DNA of 64,000 bases from Globodera rostochiensis (GCA_018350325.1 JAEVLN010000051.1:62001-126000), one strand, 5' to 3'. Positions 1-12,992 are shown, numbered from the stretch's first letter. Notes: generated by a model from the letters alone, not told the origin. Made by a program: numbers and translations.

Positions 1-3000
1 CAGTGTGGATCCATGCGACGACTTTTTTGAGTACGCATGCGGCAATTGGATCAGGCAGCACCCAATTCCAGGTCTAAAATTGAGTAAATATATTTTTTTG
101 TTTTTTTAAAAACACTTAAATTTAAAACTGAAATCTATGAAAATTAATTTATGTTTAATGAAAACTAATAAAACTTTCAGACGACGCCCCTTCAGTGTCG
201 AACTTCGAAAATTTGGGCCAAGACCTGGAGTTGGCCCTGAAGGATTTGCTGGAAGACGAAACCGAGCTGTTGTACAGCGATGTGAACACTGACGCCGTGA
301 AAAAGGCCAAATCATTCTACCAAATGTGCCTGAATGAAAGTGAGTGACAAAATGCCAACATTTTGACGTAGCGTCGACACCCCGACGTCGGGGTTGAGAT
401 TTTCGGCGTCCGGGGACATAAAACCCGACAAAATTCCGCCCATCCGGGCGTTGTGTTGAGTTGGCGCAATAAATTTTGAGATTTTTAACAATTTTAACTC
501 CAAATTTAAATCAGCAATTTTTTATGCCAAAATTGACGCCAAATTTGATTGAAACATTCAAACACCGTTTCTTGGCATTTTGCTAACTAAAAAACTTTCA
601 GCTCAAATTATGTCGTCCTGGCGGACTGTGTTCGACTCCGTGTTGGTCTCCTTTGGCGGTTGGCCATCGCTGGAGGCGTCGTCGGAGCCGAACATCAAAA
701 TACGCATTGAACGCCTCTACGGAATAATGGCAATGATTAAACATTTTTTTAAAAATAAATTAATTTAAAAAATACAAATATTTTAACGGTAAATATTTTT
801 TAACTTCAATTAATTCAAAAAAGTTTATTCATAATTTAAATTTTACGGTAAAAATTTTTCGATTAGTTAGTTTTAAAAAAATGATTTAAATCATATACTA
901 ATTTTTTTTTTTGAGTTTTCAATATTAAATTTGATATTTTAATTTTTATGAATTTTCAGGTGGCCAAGTTCAGAGCCGACTCCCTGTTTAAGGCCACTGT
1001 GCAGCCCGACGACAAAAATTCGGATAAACATGTCCTTTTGGTAATTAAAACAATATATATTTTATTATTGCAGCTTTTATTAATAATCTAATAGAGAATA
1101 TAATTTATGTAAATTAAATTTGACATTCCTTATTTTTTATTAAATTCTTTTATGAATAAATAAAATTAAATAGTTTTTTCAATTTTGAGTGTTCAGATCG
1201 ATCAGCCCGCCCTGAACCTTTTTGCCCGCGATTTCTACATGTTGCTGGAGACGGAGGACGAGAGGCTGGCCTATCGAACTCTGTAGATGAAAATTTTAAA
1301 AATTAAAAAAAACATTTTACACAGAATTCGGGACGTTTTGGTGCTGTTGGGGGCCGACCCGCGAATTGCGGAGAGAGACTCGCTGGAAGTGTTGCAGTTC
1401 GAGACGGAGTTGGCCAATGTTGGCGCGCACATTTTTATAAAAACTAAAAATTCAACCCCTTCAATTTTTGAAATTTTTGACCCTATTTATCAAAGTTTGG
1501 ACGGCGCCTCAGGCAGAATTTTTCTCAATCTTGAAAATCCCGCAGGGATCCCGAAAAAATCTTTGGGTTGATTAATATCGGGATTTGTTGTGTTCCCGAG
1601 ACGGAATCCTGATCGACCATTTTTGGCGGATTTTTATTGGGTCAGGTTCGGGATTTAGCCGGGATCTCGACTCCAAAAATCGATTTAACTTTATAAAAAT
1701 GTTTTGAATCAATCTTTTTAGATTACGGTGTCGGAGGATCAACGGCACGACATTGCGGAGCTGTACACAAAATGGACCATCCGGGAAATGAATGAAAGGT
1801 GTACTTCGAGTTTTTTTTTCGTTTTCTTTTTTAATTATTTTTAAGCTTAATCGGCAATAAAAATGTAAAATTTAGGTTCCCAAACTTTGATTGGTTGCTG
1901 TTCTTCAACACAATATTCGAGGACATTGGCCATCATCAGCAGAAGGGGAAAAGCATTCGATTCGGCATCGATGAACCCATCGTAATCTACGGAATTGAGG
2001 TGGCCAAGCAATTTAATTAGAAAAGTTTTTTGCTTTTCTGAGTGATGTTTTTTGCAAAGTTCAAAAAAAATTTTGAAAAACAAAATTGAATGGAGGGCGC
2101 ATTTTTTGATAAAAATATGACTCTTTTCTATTGAAAATTTTGAACATACACAATGACAAAGTGAGTTCCTTTTTAAAATCTAAATTGGGCTTATTTTCAA
2201 GTACATTCTTGAAAATAAGTACTTTAAAGCATGCATTAAGTACGATAGTTTTACTTTAAAGATTTATTTGATTTTTTTTTATTAAATTGCACTTTTATTT
2301 TTATTTATTGTGCATTTTTTAGTTTGTCGCCCGCTTTGACAAGCTTTTGCCAGCCTTCGAGCCAAGGCTTGACAATGTTAAAAAATTAATTAGAAAATTG
2401 ATTTGTTTCTTCAGGGTGATTCAGAACTATCTGAGCTGGTGTTGGTTTTTCAAGGCAATGTTGAGGTGTCTTAAACATTATTTATTTTAATTTTTAATTC
2501 AATTTAATAAGCCAAGTTTTTGCAGAGATTTGCCCGACCCATTTGCGTTGACAATGTTCAAATTCTACCGGACACTGAATTGTGCGTTTTATTGACAGTC
2601 TTTTTGACTTTAAAATATTTGAATTCATTACATTTTTAGTTAAAAATTGTTAACTTAATAAATTTATTTTTTAAATTCTTTTTATTTAAGTAATCTTTTA
2701 ACTCAACTCTCATAATTTTGAATATTATATTATTTATACAATCTCAACATTTTAAGTAATGCTGGTGCAGAAGTTGCGTTGGCACGGCTGTGTGACGCGA
2801 ATTAACAGTTTAATGCCAATGGGTGAGCAACTTGCGCCGTATTAAAAATATTTTTAAAATCATTTTTACATAATGATTTTTTTTGAAAATGCATTTTTTA
2901 AAGCGACCTCCAGCATTTATGTCAAGCACCATTTTGACAACGAAGCAAAGGCACAAGTGGAAGAAATGATCACATTGGTGAGAGCTTTCAATAAAAGAAT

Positions 3001-5423
3001 TTATAAAATCTTTAAAATTCAAAATTTCAGATTATGGAGGCTTTTGTGGAATTGCTGGACGAGGAGGATTGGCTGACCGCGGAAACAAAAGCATTTGCCA
3101 AACAAAAGGCAAATTTTTAAAATTAAAATACGGCAACATTTTAATATAATAGTATGAAATTAAATTAAATTTTATTAATATTTAAAAAATATATACCTCC
3201 ATTCTTTCTCATTTCTTTCTCAATTATTCATTAAATGTTTTAAAGATTAAAACGATGCACCAAAAGATTGGCTACCCGGACTATTTGGAGAATTTGACTG
3301 CAGTGAATGCTGAATATGAGCGGTAATAAGTTGTTTAATGATTTTGAAATATAAATAAATTTAATTTTATTGTAATAAGTATAATTGTTGAATATTAATT
3401 TAATTTCATTTAGCTATATTGTGTCCGAGGCGGATTACTACAAAACAAAGTTCCAATTCTATGACATGTACCAACGCGACATTTTGGAACGAATTCGTAT
3501 GGCAGTGGACAGAAACAGGCAAAATAAAAATAAACTAATGTATAAAGTTAAATATTAATCAATTTTTTTTAAAGTAAAAGAACAAATATTTTTTAAAATT
3601 AAAGTAAATTTAAATACATTTTCATGTTTTAGATGGGTCGCCGGTGCCGCACTGGTCAACGCATTCTATTCGCCGAATACTAACGAAATCAGTTAAATTG
3701 AAATATAAATTTTACAAAGTTGGAATTTTTTAAATTATTTTAACGGAATTCTTTTATTTAAACAAATGAAAATTTATTTTGAATATTTGTAGTTTATTTA
3801 TATTTTTATGTTTTATTTAGTATTTCCGGCCGGCATTTTGCAGCCCGTGTTCTACAGCAAACACTTTCCGCGCTCAATGAATTTTGGCGGCATTGGAGTG
3901 GTGATTGGCCATGAAATAACGCATGGTACGCGTCCTAAAATGATTTTGTGCCTTTTGAATTTGATTTCAAAAGTTCATTTTGAACATTTTTAAATATTTG
4001 TTTGAAAATGTTTTGATCGTTTTGTTTAAAATTTGAAAACACAGGCTTCGACGATCGGGGCCGCCTCTACGATCAGTACGGGAACATCCGGCAGTGGTGG
4101 TAAGAAATTTGACATAATTTAGTAGAAGAATTGGCATTGTGCCAATAAAATAATTAATGCTTAAGGGACAATGCGACAATTGTCAAATTTGAAGAGAAGG
4201 CCAAATGCATTGAAGATCAGGTGCCAAAATTCAAATGGAAATTAATTAAAATATTTAATAAAATAATCTCTAGAAAATATTTAAATATGCTTCATGTTGA
4301 GTGGTTGTTGAAGATGCCTTGGTTAAAATATTCTGAGGAAATAAATGATTTTATTTGAACAACATTTTAAAATTTGATTTAAATGCTAAGAAATTTTTTA
4401 TTACTAGAATAATATGCCCACGTATTATTTGAATAAGTATTTATTTTTTTTGAAAAAAAGACACATTTTTTTCTCATTAAGTACTCCAATTACATTTTGG
4501 ACCAAATTTCGATGAAAATCAATGGCAGAAGTACAAAAGGAGAAAATATTGCGGACAATGGCGGACTGAAACAAGGCAACCAAAAATATCTTTTATTTAA
4601 ATTTCCTAATTAAAATTTTCTTATTTTTAGGCTACTTTACTAAGTCTAGGATTAATAATTGTTTCGAAATCATCAATTTTTAAACCTAATGACATTTGTG
4701 TGATGCCTTCATTCTTATCCATGCTGAACTGCTTGCTAACCTTTCTGAGATTTTTTCTTAGAAATTAAACATTTTTTAGCCTATCGGGCCTACAAAAAAT
4801 ATGAACGCTTTCACACAATGCCACAGCAATTGCCCGGCGTCAATTTGACGCAAGATCAGCTGTTTTTTCTCAATTATGCACAGGCAATAATTCAAAAAAA
4901 AGAAAATAATTAAATTTATGCCATTTTTCAGATTTGGTGTGGCATTATGAACGACAAGGAGGCCATCCGTAAGCTGAGGACGTCCGAACATTCGCCAGGG
5001 CCTATACGGTGCGTAGAAATTTCACCGCGAGGCTAATTAATTACGAATTTCAAACATTTTTCCCCAGGGGGTGACTCAAAAAATTGTAATTTTAACATAA
5101 TGGCCCGGTCAATTTAAATGGTGCCATTTTCGCCGAACTTTCAGCATTAAAAAAATAATTAGCAAAGTGAGATTTTAAATGTTTTTTTTGAGAACTTTTC
5201 CAAATATTTATTCATTCATTTAACTGGTTAGCATCTATATAATTGTTTAATTTTGTTTTGTTTTCACAAAGTTTCCATAAAGTGTCATTTTACTTTTGGT
5301 AAATTTGACGAAAACATTTTTAGCGTCAAGGGCCCCCTGTCCAATTCGATTGACTTCGCGACGGCCTACGACTGTCCGGCGGCCAGTCCAATGAATCCGG
5401 TGCGAAAATGTCGGGTGTGGTGA
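1..5423 (+). CDS. Neprilysin-like M13 zinc metallopeptidase, 5' partial
   Basis: A zinc endopeptidase of the M13 (neprilysin/endothelin-converting enzyme) family. Members are usually type II membrane or secreted enzymes that cut short extracellular peptides. The visible 671 residues start at the family's N-terminal [14 protein letters not shown] motif and run through FGGWP, NAFYSP, the zinc site GHEITH (HExxH), the third ligand in ENIADNGG, and the C-terminal CRVW end. The membrane anchor and start lie left of the window. All phases agree for exons 4-71, 181-339, 602-729, 960-1040, 1197-1282, 1325-1418, 1722-1798, 1876-1999, 2323-2366, 2415-2465, 2526-2581, 2757-2822, 2904-2977, 3031-3108, 3246-3322, 3414-3518, 3633-3691, 3821-3925, 4045-4099, 4166-4220, 4482-4575, 4780-4883, 4932-5008 and 5324-5423. 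Six of the 23 introns start with GC rather than GT. The apparent stop at 1284 lies inside a 42-bp intron. All key catalytic residues are present, so the enzyme looks active. Confidence 0.93.
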
Positions 5424-6973
5424 TGCGCCAAAAATGTTCTCGCTTTCCGAAAATGTTGCCCCGATGACACTGATTTTTTGCCACGATCATTTCGCCAAAT
5501 TCCTTTTTTTTTTGTTTTTGTTTTGCCGCGGGGTGTGTTGGGAGGGGGGAATGGCATTCAGACAAAAATGCGGGAAATTTTTGACTAAATTTTGAAAATG
5601 AAATTACTCAAGTCAATCGAAAAGAGAATTAAAAAATTTAACGCCAACTCAATTTTTTTTGTTTACTTTTTTTCAAATTTTAATTTTTAAGGAAAGAAAT
5701 GTTTTCATCAATAAAAACAAAATCAAATAATATTCATGAGAAACAGCGGATAGATATTTTCGAGTTTTTGTATAAAAATTTAAAAATTCAATCGAAATTA
5801 ACAGAAAAAAGATTTTAAAATTCCAATGTAATGTGCATACTCCATTTTCCTTTACCGTATCTGCGCACCTGTACATTTCTCTAATCATTTTTACCGTATG
5901 TTATCTAAACACCGTAACCATAATAAGTAAGGCCATGCCAATTGCCATTTTGTTTTTTTGTTGTCTATACTCCAAAAAATAATTTTAATCGAATAAATAT
6001 GCAACATTTGACGGGCCCCAAACTTTGTTTGGTTATGGTTGTGGTCTCTATATAGTTAAATTATACATAGGTATGCAAAAAATGCAACATTACATCTAAA
6101 TTAACAAAATAAAATATAAATTAATTTTTTTTGGGTTATCATTTTTTTTTTGCAAAATTTTGCCACCTTTTAAAATTATTTCTCACTGATTTTCGCCGCC
6201 AAAATGACGACGCCAAACTTTCGAACTTTACGGCAAAATGACCCAAATTTATGTTTAAATATTCGCACAATGACAAAAGCATAAATTTGTCGTCGTCACG
6301 CTCCGCTGACAGCCGTCGGTGATCGGACGGACAGCCGCGCCGATCGCCGTCAATTCGATCGCGCAAAGTCAGCCGCCGCCGTCCATGACCCATAAAATTT
6401 GAGGTGACGGACGGACGGACGATGGAATTCGCCTAAATTTGACACACACTTACAAACATTCATTTTTACTTTTAAATAGGTAATTTGTGTAAAAATAATG
6501 TTTTTTTTAATTTTGGAAAATTTTTAGGACTTTTTAAATTTAGGCCAAATTTTTCAAAAATTAAATTATTTATTTGTTTCTGAGGCCTATTGAGTATAGT
6601 GAATAAATTGCATTTGAAAGGTTTGATTCGAATTATTTTGCGGCGGATTTGATGCCAAAATAGGAATGCCCAAATTTGGATGCAATTTATGGGTTTAAGA
6701 CAACAAATGTGAAGGGCGGGGCGCACTTTTTGTTAAGTGATCATTTTCGTGTTGAATTGAGATGATCTGCTTCCTGTTTATAATAGCATAAGCAAATAAA
6801 TCTGATCAAAACCAATGAAAATATATTCCATATTAATGTTTTTAATATAACAACTATTTTGAAACATAAATATTAATATATTTTTTCAACATTTTATCCT
6901 TAAAGATAATAAAAATAATTTTTATTTGTATCCATAAAAGTAGATATTATAAATAGGTAATAAATTTAGCAAA
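5424..6973. other. Intergenic, no gene recognised
   Basis: AT-rich spacer between the peptidase and the next plus-strand gene. It holds one GC-rich island at about 6290-6425, ending in a short GGAC tandem run. Open frames here are short and have no splice-consistent continuation. The last 150 bp presumably carry the promoter of the gene starting at 6974, but I see no clear motif. Confidence 0.5.
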
Positions 6974-8695
6974 ATGATTTTCCAAACTTTATTAATAATT
7001 GCAATGTTTTTGCTCGCCGACTTCATTAACGGAGACATTCAAAACGCAGTGAAAGGCAAAAAATGTGCAAAAGATCAGGTGAATTTGGAAATAAAAAAAT
7101 ATTTTAAGGGGTTTTATTTTAAAATAATTAAGTTTTAATTTTAATTAAAAATGTTATTTTGAGGTTGTCAACAAATTGACCGTCTATGAAGACGGTGCCA
7201 TTGAAGCAGAGTGCGGTCCATTGCCTTGCGGGGCTACCGCCTCGACTTGTTCAGAAGTGCAAATCTTTTTCAAATTTAAAAAATTTGGGGAAATTCAGGA
7301 CATGAGCACATGCAAGACACCGTCGGAGGTGTTCAGCGGCATGAAATGGGCACAGAATGGGCAAAGGCAAAAAAAATGTTTTAATTAAATTAAAATTCAA
7401 TTAAAAAAGTTTTAAAAATTTATTAAATAGATCTAACTACATATATAAAATATACAAATTAAACCATTAAAAAAATCGTAAGGTAAAAGAATTTTTTATT
7501 CTACATATTTAAAAATAAAATAAAAATAAAAATGCTAATTACAAAAGTAATTTTATCAGATTTTTCACTTTCTCAGCTTGTTGCTTCGATGTTGTTCAAT
7601 TCGTGCCACCAATAAAGTGTACATCGGCACGGACCTCGTCACATTGGTAGATTTTTGCTTATTATGAAAAAAAATTAAAAAATTTTTCGATTTAGGGTTC
7701 CTATTACACGGGCGGCACGGTGCCAGAACAAGACTTGATGAGTCCAGGCCAAGGCACCATTGAATACGATTTTGTTGCCAATGCACGCACAGAACAGTAA
7801 AAATTTGATTTAAATAATTAATAATAACTGATATAAAAAAATTCTTTCTTAATGAAAATTACTTACTTTCTTTATTTTTTAATGGAAACAGTAAACAATC
7901 AATTATTATTATAAAAAATTCTTATTGAAAATAAACTCTGTCCCATAAAAAATTGAAAAAAATACTATAATTTAATAAAATAAATATAAATGTAAATAAA
8001 AGATTTTAAATTTAATTCTTAACTTTATAACATAAACCACATAATTTTCAGCAACTAAAAATTTTTATATTTCCGAGTATGTAATGTATGTATCTGATCA
8101 AGATTTCCGTATCTCAATGGTGTGGTGCATTTTTCTAAATTTTCTGATAATAAAAATTGTTTTTTGAATTTAAATTTTGTAATTTTCAGAGGCGGCGTCC
8201 GCGTGTGGGTATACCGCGTTGTGTGTGGCGGACAGAAAAAAGCGTCAAACTCCGCGCAACAACAACAGCACGCGCCTCCCGAGGCCAGCGAATCCAATGA
8301 CGGGCAGTCGCAACAGTAAAAAAAAGAAATTAAAAAACTCAAATTCTTGGCCGTTTAAAGCAAAATTAAATTGAAATATAATTTTATCAAAATTTCCACT
8401 TTTTGAAATTAAACATTTTGAGTTGGTTTGTATGTAAATTAAATATTAAATTTTGTCGTTAGCTCATGCAACATATAGCACATTTTGTGTTGTTTAATTA
8501 ATTATCAAAAAATCTTCTATTGAGATTTCTTTAACTTAGAATTTATTTAGTAAATTTTCCGACGGCCAAAATGTGCCGGCGCCCGCAGAACCAAATGCTG
8601 CCGGCCCGCCTGAGCCCGCCGAGTCGGAGCAGGCACAGAACCCGCTGCAGTACCGGCCGAGAAGTCATCGACAGACCCGAATGGCCGGCTACTGA
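6974..8695 (+). CDS. Secreted cysteine-containing protein, 235 aa, function unknown
   Basis: The start ATG opens a clear signal peptide (MIFQTLLIIAMFLLADFING, cleavage expected near residue 20). The mature part has scattered cysteines (ECGPLPC, TC, RCC, VVC), a conserved-looking core around GTDLVTLGSYYTGGTVPEQ and GGVRVWVYRVVCGG, then a Gln/Ala/Pro/Glu-rich tail. Exons in phase: 6974-7078, 7164-7256, 7299-7366, 7577-7646, 7696-7796, 8190-8315, 8551-8695. The intron after 7366 has a GC donor. The intron 7257-7298 is 42 nt and its sequence is open in frame, so it may be retained and add 14 residues. Stops appear at 7797-7799 and 8318-8320 if the introns there are not removed, so shorter isoforms are possible. 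I do not recognise the family with certainty; a small nematode extracellular family, perhaps distantly hedgehog-related (warthog type), is a weak alternative. Confidence 0.72.
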
Positions 8696-9310
8696 ATTAG
8701 ACGTTAAAATACGTCATTATAAATTCACATATTCGAATAAAACTGAAGAACAAAAAATTGTCTATATTATTATTAACAAGTAAACAAAGTTGTTTTCGAA
8801 TTTTGTTCAATCATCGCAAATGTTTTTCTAACTGTGCCTGTGTTTTGATAAAATGAAAAAAAAAATTCAGTTGCTTTTTTAGGACATATTTTAAAATTGC
8901 GACTTACAAAAAACAGAAAATGTGATGACATCGGCGAAAAATGAGCACAAAATTGATGGCGGGAATACCTGACACTGTGCTTAAATACGCAACAATAATA
9001 TTGAAATTGTTTATTCAGACCTAAATCGAGAGTCTCGATTCTTGAGTCGAGAAATTTCTCGGGTTTTTTGGGTCTCAGGGTCATTTCTTGGTCTCGAGTC
9101 TCGGTGTCATTTCTTGGTCTTGATCTCGGTAAATTTCAATTATTGAACCTCCCTAATACGCAGTGGCAATAATTTTAACAATAAAACCGGCACAAACATT
9201 TGTAATAATGAACAATTCGAGAATAACTTTGTTTGTAGGTTAATGATGATACAGACAATTTTTTCGAAATTTTTGAATTTAATAGCACATCAATTGCCGG
9301 AATATAAAAA
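8696..9310. other. Intergenic, TCTCGA-rich repeat patch
   Basis: No gene is supported. At about 9025-9130 there is a patch built of repeated TCTCGA/TCTCGG and TCATTTCTTGGTCT units, of the same flavour as small repeats in introns elsewhere in the window. The space lies between the stop of the plus-strand gene and the stop of a minus-strand gene, so it is a convergent 3' region. Confidence 0.45.
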
Positions 9311-10154
9311 TTAGTTTTGCCATGGCATCAACAAAAAAATTTGGCTTTTCGTCGATGGGCAACACCGTCCGGGCCAACCGGCCGAATTTGTGCGCACAAA
9401 GTCCCATGTACAGACAAATGGCAGTCGATAGTGAGGGAATTGTGCCTTTTCACAACTTGGCTTGTCCGTTTTGGTGTCACATTGTCTTTCCAACATTTCT
9501 AGTATCTTTTTGCCCTCATTTTTTGCTTTGGCTTCTTAAAATAAAAAAAAACTTTGAATTATTTAAAATAAATAATATTTTTTTGTGAATAAACCAACAA
9601 AATTATGGAATGCCGGGACGATTCAGTGCCGTTTATGTAAGCTAAGCGGTAGCATGCTTCTTAAAGTTATAATGGGCCCCCAAATTCCACCTTTTTATTT
9701 TTTGCGATTAAAACTCTTTTTGAAAAGCTTTAAGCTTACAAATTAGCCTCAGTTTAACAATGGGTTTATTATGTCCCTAATTTTGGAACTTTTGTTCCTA
9801 TTTTTGTCAAATATTGGGTTCTATTTTTTAAACAAACCATGGGATTTTTATGGTCACGGTCAAACCCCAAGATTTTGGTCCCCAAATTCCGATTCCGCGT
9901 TTTTATGTGTCTAATTTTGCTATAGAAAATGGAAGTTTTTTAAAAATTTCTGGGAAATTATGGGTTAAAAATATGGAAATTGAAATCAAAAACATTCATT
10001 CAAAACCAAACTCACCATTTATCTCTTGGATGTACGCATCGGACAGTTTTGAGCATGTCAGGCCACAATGTGCAACACCACTACCAGTAAAAGGACGCCA
10101 AATAAGCACCAAAAACAAAAAAGCGACAAAAACAATTAAAAAAGAATTATTCAT
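9311..10154 (-). CDS. Small secreted cysteine-rich orphan protein, 120 aa
   Basis: A two-exon minus-strand gene. Exon 1 (10154-10016) encodes an N-terminal signal peptide (MNNSFLIVFVAFLFLVLIW) and ends at a GTGAGT donor. Exon 2 (9534-9311) follows a TTTAAG acceptor and keeps the frame to a TAA stop. The mature part has eight cysteines: HCGLTC near residues 30-34, then QC, SC, VC and CC further on. It also has a charged helix (EAKAKNEGKKILEMLERQ) in the middle. No known domain is visible. A signal peptide plus spaced cysteines and about 100 mature residues is the general form of nematode secretory-gland or defence peptides, but this is only inference. The intron is 481 bp. It is the only well supported minus-strand gene of the window, convergent with the gene ending at 8695. 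Confidence 0.68.
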
Positions 10155-10279
10155 TTTATTTTTTAATATAATATTATGAAAATGATTTTATTTTCGCTAA
10201 AATTTGCTTTAATACACATTCTATTTTCGTTTTTTTATTTGTACGTCATCAATAGGCTAAAGAGCTGGCAGAAATATGC

Positions 10280-11190
10280 TTAACATTTCTCGATGAAGCA
10301 TTGTAAAACAATGCAAAATCTGCAAAATATTATTATTTTACAATTTATTTGATTAATACGTCTGTGGTTGGGGGGGGGGGGGGGTTTTATTCGACTTTTT
10401 TGTAGTGAATTGTTAAATCATCAGTTGCATTTTTGTCGTTTGGAGTTCCCGAATTTTTGTAATCTCAAAACTTACCGGGATCGATTTCGCGGCTTATAAA
10501 AATTAAAAAAATAATTGTGCCTTAAATTTTTTCAAATATTGTGCCATTTTTGCTCACCCTCAAAGTCAATTTGTTGGCACAAATTCCCTTTCGGCGGCAA
10601 ATTTGCCACATCGGACCCTCCAAAAAAGTGGGAAGGGGCGGAGGACTCTTCTGACAGCCGGCCTCGACACGGCTGGCAATAGTTTTGATGCCCCAAGGCA
10701 ATAAATACGTTGTGTACGTCTTGGCCTCAATTGTTTGCCGCGAGGCATGCCCTAAAAGTTTCACAGAAAGGAGCAAAACGCCTCACATTTTCTTGACGAA
10801 TAATTTTGCAAACAATTTTCAGAAAGAATTACCAGGCCTCAAATTTTTTCCTTAAAATAGTTGCTAATATCGATTTTATTTATACAAATTGAAATTTCCC
10901 AAAGGCAATAAAATTATTTAATTTAGCAGTTTATTTATTTAAAAAGGTTTAAATTCGTAAAAGAATACTAAACAGAATTCGGGACCGTAATAATATTTAA
11001 TAAAACAAAAATTAATGTTTAAACTGCACTTTTTTAATAAAAGTTTCAAAATTTTCGACATTGCCTTCTCTTTTTGACATACCCAAATTTTGGTGCCCGC
11101 CATCCCCTCAGGGATTAAATAAATATTAAATATGGCCAAAACGATGATGGCCAGAAAAGTTCGGCGGCACTTTGCGATGCCTTAAGGGCC
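10280..11190 (-). CDS. Probable second small secreted protein, start unresolved
   Basis: Four minus-strand pieces join in one phase: about 11190-11083 (hydrophobic leader containing RRTFLAIIVLAIFNIYLIP, GTATGT donor), 10725-10558 (56 codons with EAGCQKSPPPLP and CRRKGICAN), a 17-nt exon 10492-10476, and 10319-10280 ending FCIVLQCFIEKC and a TAA stop. The introns have standard GT and AG ends. No ATG precedes the leader: the frame runs back into a TAA, and the codon where Met would be expected reads ATC. Either an upstream exon supplies the start (a CTTAAG acceptor sits at the right place) or the start is mutated and this is a pseudogene. It lies just upstream of the 120-aa secreted gene and has the same layout, but the sequences are not clearly alignable by eye. 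Confidence 0.38.
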
Positions 11191-12992
11191 CTCCGACGCC
11201 CGGGGGGGAACTTCAAATGGGTGGCCAAAAGACAAAATTGGCATTCCACTACCCCCCCCCATCCCTTCAGACATTCTGATTCCTTTTTAAGCACCTAAGG
11301 GGAACTTCAAAAAAGTGTTTATTCGGTGTTTGACTAGCCGGAGGCGCTTTGAATGTGCTTCACTATTTTCTTATGCTTTCTGTGTCTAATGCATAATTTT
11401 CTTTCACTATTTTTTTGTTTTATTTTTTCTGCCAAATTTCTAAACTATTTTGGGTTCTCTCTCAAATATTTTAAAATGTTTATCGATAAACAATAAAACT
11501 GGGTGTATCATAAATTTAATACATATCTCTATCCATAAAATTAAATTGTCTGTTCTTTAAATAGCTCAAAAATGCGCACGGATCACTCTAAAAATATAAA
11601 AAGAAAAAAAATCTGGCGAGTACATCTGCCTGTTTTAAAAACACTAATTGCCTTCATTTAAACTTAGGCAATAATTAAATAAGTATTTGAATAACTTTTT
11701 GTTTTTAGTGCTAAGCATGAAAATACTTCAAAATATATGTGGCGGAATTTAAGAAACGCCCTAGCACCCTATCTCTGCTCTGCCTTCTCTGTCAAGTTTC
11801 TTTTATAATTCTCTATTTGCTTTGTTTTCATCTCTGCTTTATGTACTCTATTCATTCTCTCTGTTTCTCTAATTTAAGCTTGACTATTTCCTTTTACTCT
11901 CTACCTCTCTTCTCCTCTGCAAAATGCGCTTCCGGCAAATTTTTTTTCCTCTTCCGCCCTCAATTTCCGTTTATTTTCCTCGTCACCTACGGGCGGGTGT
12001 CTGGCGCGCCAACGCGTGCGTGTCCTCGTCCGTCCGTCAGTTACGCCCCTGCGGCGTTTGTGACAGCCGTGCCCTGAGGGGCTCAAAACCAAAGCGCTCT
12101 TTTCTCTCAACCCCTTTTCTGGCAAGCAACAGCTGAAAATTTGTGAACGCAAGGGCCGGCAATATTTGCATAAAATATTTTTAAAATTTTCTTGAAAAAT
12201 TTGAATATTTTTAATTAAAATATTTAATAGCATTTTTTTGGGGTTTAAATGGTTAATAAATTTTTTAGATTCTTTTTAAATATTGATATTTTTTGTTAAG
12301 TTTTTCTTTGTGAAAGTATGCCAAAAAAATGTTTAAAATTTTTGGGAATTAAAAAAAATCTTTTTAAGAAAATATTGGAAATTCGAATTACAAATTTTCG
12401 AATTTTATTTATTTTTTCATTGAATCGATTTGAAAAGAAAAAAGTGACAAGTCTGCGGCGTTTCTGACACATGACAGCTGCATTCTGTGACATGGCAATA
12501 GCACACAAAAAATCTCTTGAAACTTTTTATTTATTATTGCAATATTAATTGTCAGAATTTAGTTAATAAACTTACTTATGTTTATATTCGGCTACATGAA
12601 TAAATTAATTATTTTAATTATTTAAATTTTTTCAATTTAATTTTCCATTAAATAAACCAACCAACTAACCTTTAACCTATTTTCTTTAAATATAGAAAAT
12701 TTAAGCCCCCATAAAATCAGCCATTTCTTACGAATTTGACATAATCCTTAAAATAATCCCCTCTTTTTTCCCCCAGAAAAATATTTTATCATTTTTTTTT
12801 GATAAATATATGCACCTTTCATTTTAGAGCTGCAAATTCTTGGATCATAAAGCTATTGATAAAAACTAAATATTTTATGAATTATTTATAAAAGGCATTT
12901 TACTGCATTTTTATTGTAGATTTTGGTACGATAAATTTATTTTCTTATTGTTTAAAATTTAAATTTGTAATTTTTGTCAATATTTAAAAGAA
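11191..12992. other. Intergenic with polypyrimidine tract
   Basis: No convincing gene. The + strand at about 11755-11960 is strongly C/T-rich (runs of CTCTCT, TTCTCTG), which creates an open frame of about 110 codons. Its residues are just what a CT-rich tract encodes (Leu, Ser, Phe, Cys). A GC-rich patch follows at 11990-12080, then AT-rich DNA up to the next start. Confidence 0.5.

Noticed and set aside
1284..1286. In-frame TAG in the peptidase gene
   Set aside because: It lies in a 42-bp intron (1283-1324) with GT and AG ends, and removal restores the conserved frame, so it is not a nonsense mutation.
8773..9084. Minus-strand open frame of 103 codons
   Set aside because: It crosses the TCTCGA repeat patch, has no signal peptide and no splice-consistent neighbours.
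10566..10748. Alternative minus-strand frame of 60 codons overlapping the second secreted model
   Set aside because: It does not connect in phase with the cysteine-rich downstream exons, while the other frame joins cleanly through three introns.
11739..12077. Plus-strand open frame of 112 codons
   Set aside because: Its content is explained by the C/T-rich tract (Leu/Ser/Phe/Cys), with no domain or splice-consistent neighbours.
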